A stretch of 64,000 nucleotides of DNA from a bacterium (GTDB lineage Bacteria; Cyanobacteriota; Vampirovibrionia; Gastranaerophilales; Gastranaerophilaceae): assembly GCA_017470245.1 (NCBI GenBank), contig JAFUEV010000058.1, positions 62,001 through 126,000 on the forward strand. Reading direction: 5' to 3'. Within the stretch, counting starts at the first letter, position 1. Each line of letters starts with the position of its first letter. Shown here piece by piece: positions 8,919-18,712 of the stretch. A model generated the notes under the pieces. The model saw nothing but the letters and a program-made list of their open reading frames with translations, was not told the origin of the DNA and did not search any database. The position numbers and the translations under genes are program-made.

Positions 8919-9725
8919 ATGAGTGAAGAAATAACAAATAATTCATATAACAATATAAAAAGAATGTCTGATAGTGAACTTGAAGCACTATGGATGAGTT
9001 ATCTTGAAGACAAATCAAATAAAAAACTGCGTGATAAAATCATTGTCCAGTATATTTATTTAACAAAATATGTTATAGGAAGAATAAAATTAAGTCTTCC
9101 TCCAAACTTTGCAATTGAAGATATTATAAGTTTCGGAATAGAAGGATTAATTGATGCTATAGAAAAATTTTCTCCGGATAAAGGTGCTCATTTTGAAACT
9201 TATGCCATTATGAGAATAAGAGGAACAATCATAGATAAAATTCGTTCTCAAGATTGGCTGCCCAGAAGTACAAGAAAAAAAATAAAAGATGTAAAAACGG
9301 CAACTGAAAAATTAAGACTTGAACTTGGAAGAACACCAACAACTCAAGAAATAGCAGACTATATGGGTATAGAAAAAGAAAAAGTTACTTCTATTATGTC
9401 TGATGATACATCTGTTGGTTCTTTATATGATAAAAAATATTCGGGTGACGAAGGTATTGAATTAATTGATACTATTGAAGATACCAATTCCGTTAATCCG
9501 CTGGAAAAACTTGAAGAAAAAGACGTAAAGAATGAACTTCAGGCTGCATTAAAAAAACTTCCCGAACGTGAACGTATGGTAATGGTACTTTACTATCACG
9601 AAAACATGACCTTAAAGGAAATAGGTGCAAGTATAGAAGTTTCAGAGTCAAGAGTATGTCAAATTCATGCTCAGGCAATTATGAAACTAAGAAATATTTT
9701 AAACGAATCTAAAAAAAATAAATAA
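8919..9725 (+). CDS. RNA polymerase sigma factor, FliA/WhiG type
   Basis: Alternative sigma-70-family factor that redirects RNA polymerase. The 268-residue protein has region 2 (IVQYIYLTKYVIGRIKLSL, then DIISFGIEGLIDAIEKF and FETYAIMRIRGTIIDKIR near 45-110), region 3 (ELGRTPTTQEIADYMG) and region 4 helix-turn-helix (MTLKEIGASIEVSESRVCQ near 230-250). The sequence DWLPRSTRK after region 2 is characteristic of the sigma-28 (FliA/WhiG) branch. No flagellar genes or anti-sigma factor lie in the window, so the regulon is unknown. It converges on csaB with a one-base gap. Confidence 0.9.
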   Translation: MSEEITNNSYNNIKRMSDSELEALWMSYLEDKSNKKLRDKIIVQYIYLTKYVIGRIKLSLPPNFAIEDIISFGIEGLIDAIEKFSPDKGAHFETYAIMRIRGTIIDKIRSQDWLPRSTRKKIKDVKTATEKLRLELGRTPTTQEIADYMGIEKEKVTSIMSDDTSVGSLYDKKYSGDEGIELIDTIEDTNSVNPLEKLEEKDVKNELQAALKKLPERERMVMVLYYHENMTLKEIGASIEVSESRVCQIHAQAIMKLRNILNESKKNK

Positions 9726-9726
9726 A

Positions 9727-10740
9727 TTATAGTTTCTCTTCCAATTCTTTAAAATTAAAATATAAATTATTTATTTTTTCTTGATTATATTTAGTATCTG
9801 AGGAAATAAAATTGCAAAAAGTATGTTCTGTTTCCGAATCCATATTAATATAATTCAATCCAAAATCTTTTGATAGAGTTTCTACTTTTATATCGTAATT
9901 AATCGGTAAAAGTTTTACACCTGCTTTTATTGCTATTAAACAGGCATGATAGCGCATTGCAATTATAGTATTCATTTGGGCTATATCATTTATTACTTTT
10001 TCGTTTGCAGTATTTTCTATTAACGTAATATTTATATTTGGGTTGATATTTAATAAATAGTTTTTAAATTTATTCAAAACTTCAATATCTTGTGAATTTT
10101 GCAAAGATAATAAACAAATTTCTTTATCAGAATAAAATTTATTTATACAAATAGCTAATTCTTCAAGAAAATTTTCTGTTACTGTGGAAAAATTACGCAG
10201 TTGAATACCGATTTTATCTTTTTTTTCTGTATTGGGTATGTTTATATTCCATACGGGGTCGGAACATATTTGCGCATTTATACCGTTTCTTTTTAATAAA
10301 TTAAGGCTGTTGTTATCTCTAACAGTGATATATGAAGCTCTTTTTAATACATTTATTGTTAGATAATTCAGAAATTTATTGTTAATTGGACCTATACCTT
10401 GAGCAAAAATAATGGTTTTCTTTTTGAATAATTGAGCAATTACTATTAAAAGAAGGTAATAAATAAGACTTTTTGCACTTGTTTTATCTTGCAATAGGCT
10501 TCCTCCTCCTGAAATAAGACAGTCAGAAGCAGCAATTTCTTTAATAACTGATTTTATATCAAAAGATTTTATACTCTTAACATCAAGACCAGTAGCGGTT
10601 TTTTGAGGATTTGATGAAAATACGGTTATATCAGATACTTGTTTAAATTGTTTTAAATTTTGTACTAAGACATTTAAAATAGTTTCGTCACCGAAATTAT
10701 CAAAACCATAGTATCCTGAAATACAAATTTTTTTAGTCAT
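9727..10740 (-). CDS. csaB: CsaB-like polysaccharide pyruvyl transferase
   Basis: Enzyme that adds a pyruvyl ketal from phosphoenolpyruvate to a cell-wall polysaccharide, classically creating the SLH-domain anchor. The 337-residue protein begins ICISGYYGFDNFGDETIL, the CsaB start, and carries LISGGGSLLQDKTS near 75-90, FAQGIGPI near 120 and MRYHACLIAIKAGV near 265, all hallmarks of the pyruvyl-transferase family. It overlaps the end of the PfkB gene by 8 bases, implying translational coupling. In cyanobacteria-related lineages CsaB may serve a different wall glycan, so the acceptor is unknown. Confidence 0.85.
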   Translation of the reverse strand: MTKKICISGYYGFDNFGDETILNVLVQNLKQFKQVSDITVFSSNPQKTATGLDVKSIKSFDIKSVIKEIAASDCLISGGGSLLQDKTSAKSLIYYLLLIVIAQLFKKKTIIFAQGIGPINNKFLNYLTINVLKRASYITVRDNNSLNLLKRNGINAQICSDPVWNINIPNTEKKDKIGIQLRNFSTVTENFLEELAICINKFYSDKEICLLSLQNSQDIEVLNKFKNYLLNINPNINITLIENTANEKVINDIAQMNTIIAMRYHACLIAIKAGVKLLPINYDIKVETLSKDFGLNYINMDSETEHTFCNFISSDTKYNQEKINNLYFNFKELEEKL

Positions 10741-11680
10741 TTTGACCTTTGAATATTTTATAAACTTCTTCTCTTGCAGGAATGGATTTTATTGCGCCAA
10801 AATTTTTAATTTGTAAGCCTGCAACTATGGAACCAAGAGTTACCGCTTTAAATGGTGACATGCCTGAAGCCAGACCATGTAATACTCCGCCGTTAAAAGC
10901 ATCACCTGCACCAGTATCATCAGTAACATTTTCATTTATAAATTTAATAAATTCTATTTTACCTTGATATCCTGTATAGTATCCTTTCTCTGCAGCTGAT
11001 TTTATTACAACGGTTGATATACCTTTATCCCACATGTATTTTATAGCGTTATCTCTTGATTCTGAATCTATTACGACTTTTGAATCATATTTTTCATTGA
11101 GAAAAATAATATCAAGATTTTCAGAAATATCTTCAAATGCTTCTTTTGCTTCATCTTCTGTCCAAATTTTGGAAGTAAAATTAGGATCGTATGCCGTTAA
11201 AACACTATTTTCTTTTGCTGTTTTATATGCTTCTTTAACAGCTTCCCGTGCAGAAATTGATAAAGATTGAGTTATGCCGGTAGAATATAATATTGAGGCA
11301 CTTTGAATATAATCAGTAGAAATATCATCTATGGAAAGATTAGTTGCAGCCGTTTTTTTACGATAAAAGGAATATTCCATAGAATAACAATCTTGGGCTT
11401 TTGATACCATATAAAGTCCGTTTATGCCTTGTACCGGTTTAACATGCGAAATATCAAGTCCTTCTTCCTGCCAGCTTTCAAGTAAATAGTCTTTAAAACA
11501 ATCCATGCCTATTCTTGATATAAACCCGACTTTAGAACCTAACCTCAATGCAGTTATCGCGGTAGTTAAAGTATCACCGCCATAATATTTGTCCAAACTT
11601 TTTGCTGTGGTTAAGTTTTCGCTTGTAGAAAGTTCTATCAAACTTTCTCCGATTGTTATTATATCCAGTTTCTCGCTCAT
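10733..11680 (-). CDS. PfkB-family sugar kinase, 2-keto-3-deoxygluconate kinase-like
   Basis: ATP-dependent carbohydrate kinase of the ribokinase/PfkB fold. In 315 residues it shows the N-terminal GESLIEL motif, the substrate-loop Gly pair (YYGGDTLTTA near 33-42) and the PfkB signature 2 DDTGAGDAFNGG near 255-266, whose Asp is the catalytic base. The N-terminal pattern is closest to KDG kinases, but fructokinase or another sugar specificity cannot be excluded. It is upstream of csaB with an 8-base overlap. Confidence 0.82.
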   Translation of the reverse strand: MSEKLDIITIGESLIELSTSENLTTAKSLDKYYGGDTLTTAITALRLGSKVGFISRIGMDCFKDYLLESWQEEGLDISHVKPVQGINGLYMVSKAQDCYSMEYSFYRKKTAATNLSIDDISTDYIQSASILYSTGITQSLSISAREAVKEAYKTAKENSVLTAYDPNFTSKIWTEDEAKEAFEDISENLDIIFLNEKYDSKVVIDSESRDNAIKYMWDKGISTVVIKSAAEKGYYTGYQGKIEFIKFINENVTDDTGAGDAFNGGVLHGLASGMSPFKAVTLGSIVAGLQIKNFGAIKSIPAREEVYKIFKGQND

Positions 11681-11735
11681 AATTGCTCTTTTTTTCTTTG
11701 ACTTTAACAGAAATACTTTAAATAATCAAATTTTA

Positions 11736-12482
11736 TCAGATTATTCTTAAATTATTTGTTTCTGTTTTCTGTGTATCTAAATTGTATATGCGTTTTGATA
11801 TTTCTTCATAATTATCTGATTGAGAAGAAAGTGCAAGATATTTTTTGTAAAATCTTTTAGCACCCGATTTATTTCCCAATTTTTCATAACATATACCAAG
11901 TGCAAGATATGCTCTATAATAGTTTGAATCCAATTTTATTACTTTTTTAAACAATTTTGCACTGTTTATATAATCTTCTAAATGCATATATAATGTTGCT
12001 TTTTGTATATATGCACGCAAATATTCAGGATTAGTTTCAATGATTTTTTGGTATATCATTAATGCCATATCTTCTTCTTCTATCATTTCATGCACAAGTG
12101 CAAGCTGCATTTGTATATCAATATTATCCGGCTTTAATTTGATGGAATGCATAAGATATTTTATTCCGTCTTCAAAATTTCCGTTAATAATATTACATAA
12201 TGCCAGTTCTTTTTGAATAAGAAATGTTGAAGGTAATAATTTATTAGCTTTCTCAAGGTTAGATATTGCTTTATTATAATTTTTCAGCTCTTTATATGAT
12301 ATTGCAAGTCCTATATATGGAGCAGGATTGTTTTTATTTATAAGTATGGAGTGTAAATATTTATCTATTGACTCTTTGTAATTGCTTTCAAGTCTTAATT
12401 CTTCAGCTTGCATAAAATATACTTCAGCCAAAGAAGTTTCATCTTTTGTATTTGAATTTATTAATGTATTTTCTAAAAGCAA
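11736..12482 (-). CDS. Tetratricopeptide-repeat protein
   Basis: A 248-residue protein built of about six 34-residue TPR units (APYIGLAISYKELKNYNKAI, AYLALGICYEKLGNKSGAKR), a helical scaffold for protein contacts. There is no signal peptide, so it is probably cytoplasmic. The longest frame starts with TTG at 12482 with a distant GGGG ribosome site; a later ATG (residue 23) is an alternative, so the start is uncertain. Partner and process are unknown. Confidence 0.75.
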   Translation of the reverse strand: MLLENTLINSNTKDETSLAEVYFMQAEELRLESNYKESIDKYLHSILINKNNPAPYIGLAISYKELKNYNKAISNLEKANKLLPSTFLIQKELALCNIINGNFEDGIKYLMHSIKLKPDNIDIQMQLALVHEMIEEEDMALMIYQKIIETNPEYLRAYIQKATLYMHLEDYINSAKLFKKVIKLDSNYYRAYLALGICYEKLGNKSGAKRFYKKYLALSSQSDNYEEISKRIYNLDTQKTETNNLRII

Positions 12483-12579
12483 AATCTATATATCCCCTTT
12501 TACGTATATATTCTAGGGAATATTAATATCTTTGAGAATATCCTATAGATTAAACTTTATTGAACTAAAGATTAATTTA

Positions 12580-13827
12580 TTATGCTTTTTCAAACATTAA
12601 TACTGCATTATGTCCGCCAAATCCGAAGGAATTTGATAATGCTACTTTAACATCCTTTTTCTTTGCTTTATTAGGTACGTAATCTAAATCAGCAACTTCA
12701 GGATCAAGATTAACTATGTTAATAGTAGGCGGTACAATACCGTCAGTTATTGTTTTAATAGCAACAATAGCTTCTGCACTTCCTGTAGCACCAAGCATGT
12801 GTCCTGTCATAGATTTTGAAGAACTTACGCATAAGTTTGTATTTTGTTTTCTGTCGCCAAATACTCTGGCAACTGTTTTTGATTCTGCAATATCGCCTAA
12901 ATGTGTACTTGTTCCGTGCATATTAATATAGTCAACATCTTCAGGCTTTCTATCAGCTTCTTTCAGACAATTTTTAAGAGCAAGTTCAACTCCTCTGCCT
13001 TCAGGATCTGGAGCTACCATATCATAAGCGTCTGAACTTTGACCATAACCTGTTATTTCTGCATATATTCTTGCATTACGTTTTATTGCGTGTTCTCTTT
13101 CTTCGAGGATAAGAACGGCTCCGCCTTCACTTAACACAAACCCGTCACGTTCAATATCATAAGGTCTTGATACTTCTTCAGCGGGTCGGTTACTTCTTGA
13201 AAGTGTTCTTGCACTTGTAAATGCACCTATACCGAAATCACAAACAGCTGATTCCGCACCACCTGCAAACATAACATCAGCATCACCGTATTGTATTGTT
13301 CTGTATGCATCACCAACGGAGTGTGCACCTGTTGCACAAGCCGATAAAACAGCTTTACTTGGACCTTGTAATCCGTATTTTATTGAAACCTTACCTGAAG
13401 CCATATTTGCTATCATCATAGGAACTGTAAACGGTGAGCATTTATGAAATCCTCTTGCCATCATCTCTCTGTATCCTGTTGTTACGACAACAAGTCCGCC
13501 TGCTGCAGTAGAAACGATTGTTCCTATTCTTGTTAAATCTTCTTTTTCAAGGTCTAATTTTGAATCTTTATATGCTTCTTCGGATGCTATTAAAGCATAT
13601 ATAATACTTTTATCAAGTCTTTTTGCTTCTTTTGAATCAATGTATGCATCAATATTGATATCCGGAGGAACCTGTCCTGCAATTTTAACTATATGTTTAT
13701 CTTTATCAAGGTTATGTTCTCTAATACCGCTTTTTCCGTTTTTGAGATTTTCCCATAATAAATCTACACCAATACCATAAGGTGTTACACATCCCATACC
13801 TGTCACTACTACACGTCTTTTTGACAT
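12580..13827 (-). CDS. fabF: Beta-ketoacyl-ACP synthase II (FabF)
   Basis: Condenses malonyl-ACP with acyl-ACP in fatty-acid elongation. The 415-residue protein has the catalytic Cys in SACATGAHSVGDAYR near 165, the first His in MHGTSTHLGD near 305 and the second in GHMLGATGSAE near 342, the complete Cys-His-His triad. The start MSKRRVVVTGMGCVTPYG is typical of FabF. CGGAGGA lies five bases before the ATG. The usual acpP partner is not adjacent; a PHP-domain gene lies upstream on the same strand about 107 bases away. Confidence 0.96.
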   Translation of the reverse strand: MSKRRVVVTGMGCVTPYGIGVDLLWENLKNGKSGIREHNLDKDKHIVKIAGQVPPDINIDAYIDSKEAKRLDKSIIYALIASEEAYKDSKLDLEKEDLTRIGTIVSTAAGGLVVVTTGYREMMARGFHKCSPFTVPMMIANMASGKVSIKYGLQGPSKAVLSACATGAHSVGDAYRTIQYGDADVMFAGGAESAVCDFGIGAFTSARTLSRSNRPAEEVSRPYDIERDGFVLSEGGAVLILEEREHAIKRNARIYAEITGYGQSSDAYDMVAPDPEGRGVELALKNCLKEADRKPEDVDYINMHGTSTHLGDIAESKTVARVFGDRKQNTNLCVSSSKSMTGHMLGATGSAEAIVAIKTITDGIVPPTINIVNLDPEVADLDYVPNKAKKKDVKVALSNSFGFGGHNAVLMFEKA

Positions 13828-13934
13828 TCTATCCTCCGAGAGCAGATAATTTACAAACTATCTTAATTCTAAACTTATTTTATTCTGCTACATTCTGATA
13901 TTATCTTGAAAATGCAATAAAAGCAATAACTTTT

Positions 13935-14903
13935 CTACTTGTAGCTAAATACTGACATTCCATGTGTGTCTTGTGAACCTGTTCTATATATGCCTCTTTC
14001 GTTTGCTGCTTGTGCTGTTCTTTTATATAACTCTTCGTCAATATCAAATCTGTATGGTTGATAATATCCTTCAGTAAATATTTCTTTATTGGTTTTTAAA
14101 GTTTTATATTCGTCAAATAATTCATTTATAACATTATCAATAGTATCGTCTTTTTCAAAGTAGCGTAAAGGATGAGCAATAGAGGTTAACCCGTATTTTA
14201 AAGAATAAATTCTTTTTATAAATTCCTTATAATCAGATAGGAAAACTAAGTTTTTGTATTCTTGACCCCAATTGTTCCAAGGTTCATGAAATTCCAAATC
14301 TTTAAAAGGCCATTCATAAGGATTAATACACCAAGCCAATATATGAATTTGTTTTTCTTCTTTTTGAGAAGGCATTTGTACATAGGCTTCCGTTTCCATT
14401 CCTATTACAAATTTTAAATTTTTATATTTTTCAGGATTCTTTTGTATAACATCAATTGCTTCAATACATCCTTGAGTATTAAAATGGTCAGTAATTGCAA
14501 TAATCATCGGGTATCTTTCAAACGGATGTTTTGCTTTAACTTTATCTGCATATTCTGCCGCTTGATTTAATGTTTCTTCCGGAGTTAAACTTCCGTCCGA
14601 AAATGTTGTATGTGAATGTAATCCTGCTCTATAAGTGAGATTTTCAACACCCTTTTGGTCGTTTTTTTCATTAATATCTGTCATAAATTTTTCGGGGTGT
14701 TTATCATATTTTTTTAATACATAGGTAAGCTCTTGCTCTCCTATTATTGATTTCATGTTTTCTAAAGTGTATTCATTATGTCCGCTTGATTTTAATAATG
14801 CCTTTTTGTATTCGACATCTTTTGGAAGAAAAGAATATAAAAAAGGAAAACTTGTTAACAAAAGTATTACTATAACGAATAAAAATATTATTTTCTTTCT
14901 CAT
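13935..14903 (-). CDS. Membrane-anchored PHP-domain metal-dependent phosphoesterase
   Basis: A 322-residue protein with an N-terminal hydrophobic anchor or signal (residues 4-24) and a PHP fold outside the cytoplasm. Metal-ligand motifs are visible: HSHTTFSDG near 95-103, AITDHFN near 140, a Glu in GMETEAY near 170, IAHPLRYF near 235 and QDTHGM near the C-terminus. PHP proteins usually hydrolyse phosphate mono- or diesters, but the substrate here is unknown. GGAG precedes the ATG at about 8 bases. Its terminal residues MSVFSYK end 107 bases before fabF. Confidence 0.82.
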   Translation of the reverse strand: MRKKIIFLFVIVILLLTSFPFLYSFLPKDVEYKKALLKSSGHNEYTLENMKSIIGEQELTYVLKKYDKHPEKFMTDINEKNDQKGVENLTYRAGLHSHTTFSDGSLTPEETLNQAAEYADKVKAKHPFERYPMIIAITDHFNTQGCIEAIDVIQKNPEKYKNLKFVIGMETEAYVQMPSQKEEKQIHILAWCINPYEWPFKDLEFHEPWNNWGQEYKNLVFLSDYKEFIKRIYSLKYGLTSIAHPLRYFEKDDTIDNVINELFDEYKTLKTNKEIFTEGYYQPYRFDIDEELYKRTAQAANERGIYRTGSQDTHGMSVFSYK

Positions 14904-15068
14904 ATCCCAACTCCAATGAAAATTTTAAAACCAAAAGAATTATATAATATTTTTCAATATATTTCATTAATGAAATTTGAAAGATGTTATATAGATTGGT
15001 ATAGAGTTTATAATGATATGCATAAAAAGGTGATTTGATTAATTTCTTTTTACATTTTAAGAATAAAA

Positions 15069-15097
15069 TTGTTAAAATACCTTAAATATGCAATAAT
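15069..15097 (+). promoter_or_regulatory. Candidate promoter of the two-component operon
   Basis: TTGTTA at 15069-15074, a 17-base spacer and AATAAT at 15092-15097, about 25 bases before the response-regulator start. Fit to consensus is moderate. Confidence 0.35.
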
Positions 15098-15122
15098 AAC
15101 TATATTAAGAAGGAGTTATGCA

Positions 15123-15833
15123 ATGCAAAAACTTTTGGTTGCGGATGATGATAATGAAATTAGAGAATTATTGGAGTTTGACCTTTCGCATAGCGGTTAT
15201 ACCGTAGAAACAGCAAAAGACGGAGAAGAAGCATTGCAAAAGGCTATGACAAACAATTATGACCTTATACTTCTTGATGTAATGATGCCCAAGATGAACG
15301 GATTTGATGTGTGTAAGCATATTAGAAATGCAAAACCGGATATTCCGATATTAATGCTTACTGCTAAAGGTACTATAAATGACAAAACACAAGGGTTTGA
15401 TTCAGGGGCGGATGATTATATTGTTAAACCTTTTGATATTCAAGAGGTTCTTTTGCGTGTAAGGGCATTGGTCAGAAGAAGTCCGGCCAATAAAACATCA
15501 CAAACTTTAAAACAGGAAATTTTAAAACTTGGTGATATAGAAATTTTTCCTGATTCACTAGAAACAGAAGTAAAAGGAAAAAGAATAAAATTAACACCGA
15601 CGGAATTTGAAATTTTATATTGTCTTATGCAGCATTTTAATAATGCCGTATCTCTTGCCGTTTTGTTAAATGAAGTATGGGGTTATAATTCTGATGATGA
15701 CGTTAGAATGTTAAGAGTTCACGTTGGCGGATTAAGGCAGAAAATAGAAGAAAATCCCAAAATGCCTGATTATTTGCATACCGTTACTAACGTTGGTTAT
15801 AAATTAACACCGATGGGAGAAGAATCGGAATAA
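15123..15833 (+). CDS. OmpR/PhoB-family response regulator
   Basis: Phosphorylation-controlled transcription factor, 236 residues from the ATG at 15123, which has AGGAG seven bases upstream; an in-frame start 18 codons earlier lacks a ribosome site. Receiver domain: acidic pocket VADDDNE, phospho-acceptor Asp in LILLDVMMPKMNG near 53, and KPFD Lys near 104. The C-terminal winged helix (about 140-232) has LTPTEFEILYCLM and VHVGGLRQKIEENP. It is followed after 5 bases by the histidine kinase, its presumed partner. The overall style recalls cyanobacterial RpaA/RpaB-type regulators, but the regulon is unknown. Confidence 0.93.
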   Translation: MQKLLVADDDNEIRELLEFDLSHSGYTVETAKDGEEALQKAMTNNYDLILLDVMMPKMNGFDVCKHIRNAKPDIPILMLTAKGTINDKTQGFDSGADDYIVKPFDIQEVLLRVRALVRRSPANKTSQTLKQEILKLGDIEIFPDSLETEVKGKRIKLTPTEFEILYCLMQHFNNAVSLAVLLNEVWGYNSDDDVRMLRVHVGGLRQKIEENPKMPDYLHTVTNVGYKLTPMGEESE

Positions 15834-15838
15834 ATATT

Positions 15839-17536
15839 ATGAAGTTTAAACGTCTTAAAATAGTTGAACAAATAATTATAATTTCACTAATCGGAGTTTT
15901 GGTTCCTTCCGTTATTTCATGGTTTATTATTAATAACATAAGCCAACATTCTCTGAGGCAAGAACTTCATTCTTCTGCAACAATGCTTGCAGGTATTATA
16001 GAAAATAATATTGCTTCCGTTATCAATTCTGATAACAACAGATTACAAGAAATTATTATTTCATTAGAACATATTCCTTCAAAAGAAAAACAAGAGTTAT
16101 ACCTTAAAGATTTAGCTATACAATCAGAAGTATTTAAAGAATTTGAATTAATACGCCCTTCAGAAAATCCTGATTTTGATACGGAAAATAAACTTGTATA
16201 TAATTCTGATACCGATCAATTATGGATGATAGCCAAAATTCATGATGACAAATATTTAAAAGCCCAAATAAATTCGGATATTATAAAAAATAATATCTTA
16301 AATAACATAAAAGATGAGCAAGATAGACACATATATATTGTTGATAAATCAGGTAAACTTGTTTTAGCTCATAATTTTGATGAAGAAGATTTTAATTCCA
16401 GTATAAAACAATTACCGGTTAATCTTGTAAATAATATTGTAACCAGATTTGATGAAATTAAAAATCAACCCAGAGTTTACCTTAAAATGGATGATATTAA
16501 TTTAATCATAATCGTAAATACTTCGGAAGAATTAACAAAAGCTACAATTAATAAAGCCAGATTAAAAATCATTGCCGCATTTCTTGTTGCAGCTGCCGTT
16601 ACTTTATTATTGACGCTTTTATACAGTTATTATTTGTATTTAAACATAAGACAACTTTTTAAAGGTATAATAGCAGTTTCAAAAGGTAATTATAAGCGCA
16701 AGATTACTCCGTTAACAAGTATATTTACTCCACGTGAAATAATATTTTTGGCAGAAGAATTTAATTCAATGATTGGTGAAATTCATTCTTCATATATAGA
16801 ATTGGAAAAGAAAAATCAGGAATTGAAACGTTTGGACGGTTTTCGTTCAAATCTTGTTGATACTGTAAGTCATGAACTAAGAACACCTTTAACCAGCATA
16901 AGAGGCTATACTTCAAGACTTTTAAGAACTGATATTGAAATAGATGAGGCAACTAAGCATAAATCTTTGCTTGTTATAAAACAACAATCCGAGCGTTTAT
17001 CTCGTATGATTGAAGATTTACTTGTTATTCCCGATATTGAAGGTGCAAAATTAAATATAAATATAGAACCTGTTAATCTGCTCAATATTGTTGAGGCTTC
17101 AATATATTCTGTTAAAAATATAGAGGAAAGAACTGTAGAAACCGATATTTCATACGATTTCCCGTTGATTATGGCAGATAAAGACAGATTAGAACAGGTT
17201 ATGATTAATTTAATCAGTAATGCTAATAAATACGCATATCCTGATACATCTATCAGTATACATGCAAGTCATGATGAAGATAATGCATATATAAAAGTTT
17301 CTAATCAAGCTGATTATATAGAAAAAGAAGTTTTGGATACATTGTTTGATAAGTTCATCAGATTAGATGATAAAACAACAAGAACAACACGTGGTACCGG
17401 ACTTGGATTATATATTGTTAAAGGTTTAGTTGATGCTATGCATGGCAGTGTTCACCTAAAATCAAAGCCGGAAAATATCTTTTCAATAAAAGTGATTTTA
17501 CCTTTATATAAAGGTGATAAAGATGTTGAATATTGA
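15839..17536 (+). CDS. Sensor histidine kinase
   Basis: A 565-residue inner-membrane kinase that should phosphorylate the regulator encoded just upstream. Layout: TM1 about 9-31, a periplasmic sensor segment of roughly 210 residues, TM2 about 245-267, HAMP linker, a short helical linker, HisKA with the phospho-His in VDTVSHELRTPLTS near 345, and HATPase with N box (NLISNANKYAYP) and G box GTGLGLYIVKGL near 522. The signal it detects cannot be told from sequence. Its 3' end overlaps tadA by 14 bases, implying co-translation. Confidence 0.93.
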   Translation: MKFKRLKIVEQIIIISLIGVLVPSVISWFIINNISQHSLRQELHSSATMLAGIIENNIASVINSDNNRLQEIIISLEHIPSKEKQELYLKDLAIQSEVFKEFELIRPSENPDFDTENKLVYNSDTDQLWMIAKIHDDKYLKAQINSDIIKNNILNNIKDEQDRHIYIVDKSGKLVLAHNFDEEDFNSSIKQLPVNLVNNIVTRFDEIKNQPRVYLKMDDINLIIIVNTSEELTKATINKARLKIIAAFLVAAAVTLLLTLLYSYYLYLNIRQLFKGIIAVSKGNYKRKITPLTSIFTPREIIFLAEEFNSMIGEIHSSYIELEKKNQELKRLDGFRSNLVDTVSHELRTPLTSIRGYTSRLLRTDIEIDEATKHKSLLVIKQQSERLSRMIEDLLVIPDIEGAKLNINIEPVNLLNIVEASIYSVKNIEERTVETDISYDFPLIMADKDRLEQVMINLISNANKYAYPDTSISIHASHDEDNAYIKVSNQADYIEKEVLDTLFDKFIRLDDKTTRTTRGTGLGLYIVKGLVDAMHGSVHLKSKPENIFSIKVILPLYKGDKDVEY

Positions 17537-17963
17537 TTTTATGAAAAAAGCAATAGATTGTGCTCTAAAATCAGGAAAAGATATACCTGTTGGTGCGGTT
17601 ATTGTTAAAGACGGTAAAATTATTGCCGAAAGTACAAATACAAGGGAAAAAGAACAACGAACAACTGCGCATGCGGAAATTCTTGCTATTGAAGAAGCAA
17701 ATAAAAAACTAAATAATTGGCGGCTTGATGATTGTGACTTATATGTTACTTTAGAACCATGTCCTATGTGTGCCGGTGCCATCATTCAAGCAAGAATAAA
17801 AAATATATATTATGGAGCTTATGATATTATAAATGGTGCTTTTGGTTCAAAATCAGATATGACGAAGATAATGCAAACTAATATTTGTGTAAAAGGCGGT
17901 ATTCTTGAAGAAGAATGTACGAAATTAATAAAAAAATATTTTGAGGACATAAGAAAATGTTAA
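17523..17963 (+). CDS. tadA: tRNA-specific adenosine deaminase TadA
   Basis: Deaminates A34 of tRNA-Arg(ACG) to inosine. It has the zinc site HAEILAI (His ligand and catalytic Glu) near 54-58 and PCPMCAGAI (two Cys ligands) near 83-91. The length of 146 residues is normal. I chose the ATG at 17523, which has AAGGTG at a good distance; a GTG three codons earlier is possible. The start overlaps the histidine-kinase end and the stop overlaps the next gene by 7 bases, so it is embedded in the operon. Confidence 0.94.
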   Translation: MLNIDFMKKAIDCALKSGKDIPVGAVIVKDGKIIAESTNTREKEQRTTAHAEILAIEEANKKLNNWRLDDCDLYVTLEPCPMCAGAIIQARIKNIYYGAYDIINGAFGSKSDMTKIMQTNICVKGGILEEECTKLIKKYFEDIRKC

Positions 17964-18712
17964 AAACTCAGCTTGATAAATATATTGAAATGTATGAAAC
18001 AAAAGATTTCATAAAAGATGACCCTGTTCAATTTATACATCGTTATTCAAACAAAAGAGATATAGAAACGGCAGGTTTTATTGCTTCAATGTTTGCCTAT
18101 GGAAAACGAGAAGTATTTATTGAAAAATTAAATTATATATTTAATCTAATGGATAATAAACCTTTTGAATATGTTAAAAGTTTTAATTACAAAAAAAATA
18201 ATATTGAAAATTGTGACTACAGATTTTCCAAAGATTGTGATTTGATTCAAATTTTAAAAATTTTAAACGGTCTATATAGTGAAAATGAAACTTTGGAAAG
18301 TCTTTTTAAGTATTCTTATGAACAAAAAAATGATGTTTGGCAGATGTTTCAAGGAGTTACAGATTATTTTTATTCCAGAGTTGATATGCCGATAACAAAG
18401 GGATTTTATCATTTACTTCCAAATCCCGAAAAGAAAAGTGCATTAAAAAGAATGAATATGTTATTGCGTTGGTTTGTAAGGAAAAGTCCGGTTGATAAAG
18501 GGATTTGGACTTTTATTCCAACATCAGAATTACTTATACCTTTAGATACTCATGTCGCAAAAATAAGCAGACAGCTTGGAATTTTAACAAGAAAAGATAA
18601 CGGATATGAGAGTGTTATGGAAATAACTTCAAATTTAAGGAAACTTGATTCGATTGACCCTATAAAATATGATTTTGCACTGTTTGGATATGGTGTAAAC
18701 AATAAGGTTTAA
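17957..18712 (+). CDS. TIGR02757 (DUF2400) family protein
   Basis: A 251-residue conserved protein of unknown function. The DPVQFIHRYSNKRDIETAGFIASMFAYGKRE stretch near 22-52, the LLRWFVRKSPVD segment near 172 and LDTHVAKISRQLGILTRKD near 195-213 are characteristic of TIGR02757. The latter recalls the helix-hairpin-helix DNA glycosylase fold, a distant similarity noted for the family rather than proof of activity. Its start overlaps tadA by 7 bases; its stop overlaps the convergent mannosidase by 4 bases. Confidence 0.85.
   Translation: MLKTQLDKYIEMYETKDFIKDDPVQFIHRYSNKRDIETAGFIASMFAYGKREVFIEKLNYIFNLMDNKPFEYVKSFNYKKNNIENCDYRFSKDCDLIQILKILNGLYSENETLESLFKYSYEQKNDVWQMFQGVTDYFYSRVDMPITKGFYHLLPNPEKKSALKRMNMLLRWFVRKSPVDKGIWTFIPTSELLIPLDTHVAKISRQLGILTRKDNGYESVMEITSNLRKLDSIDPIKYDFALFGYGVNNKV

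Noticed and set aside
15069..15122. Longer start for the response regulator
   Set aside because: The extra 18 codons lack a ribosome site, overlap the promoter-like sequence and do not belong to the receiver fold.
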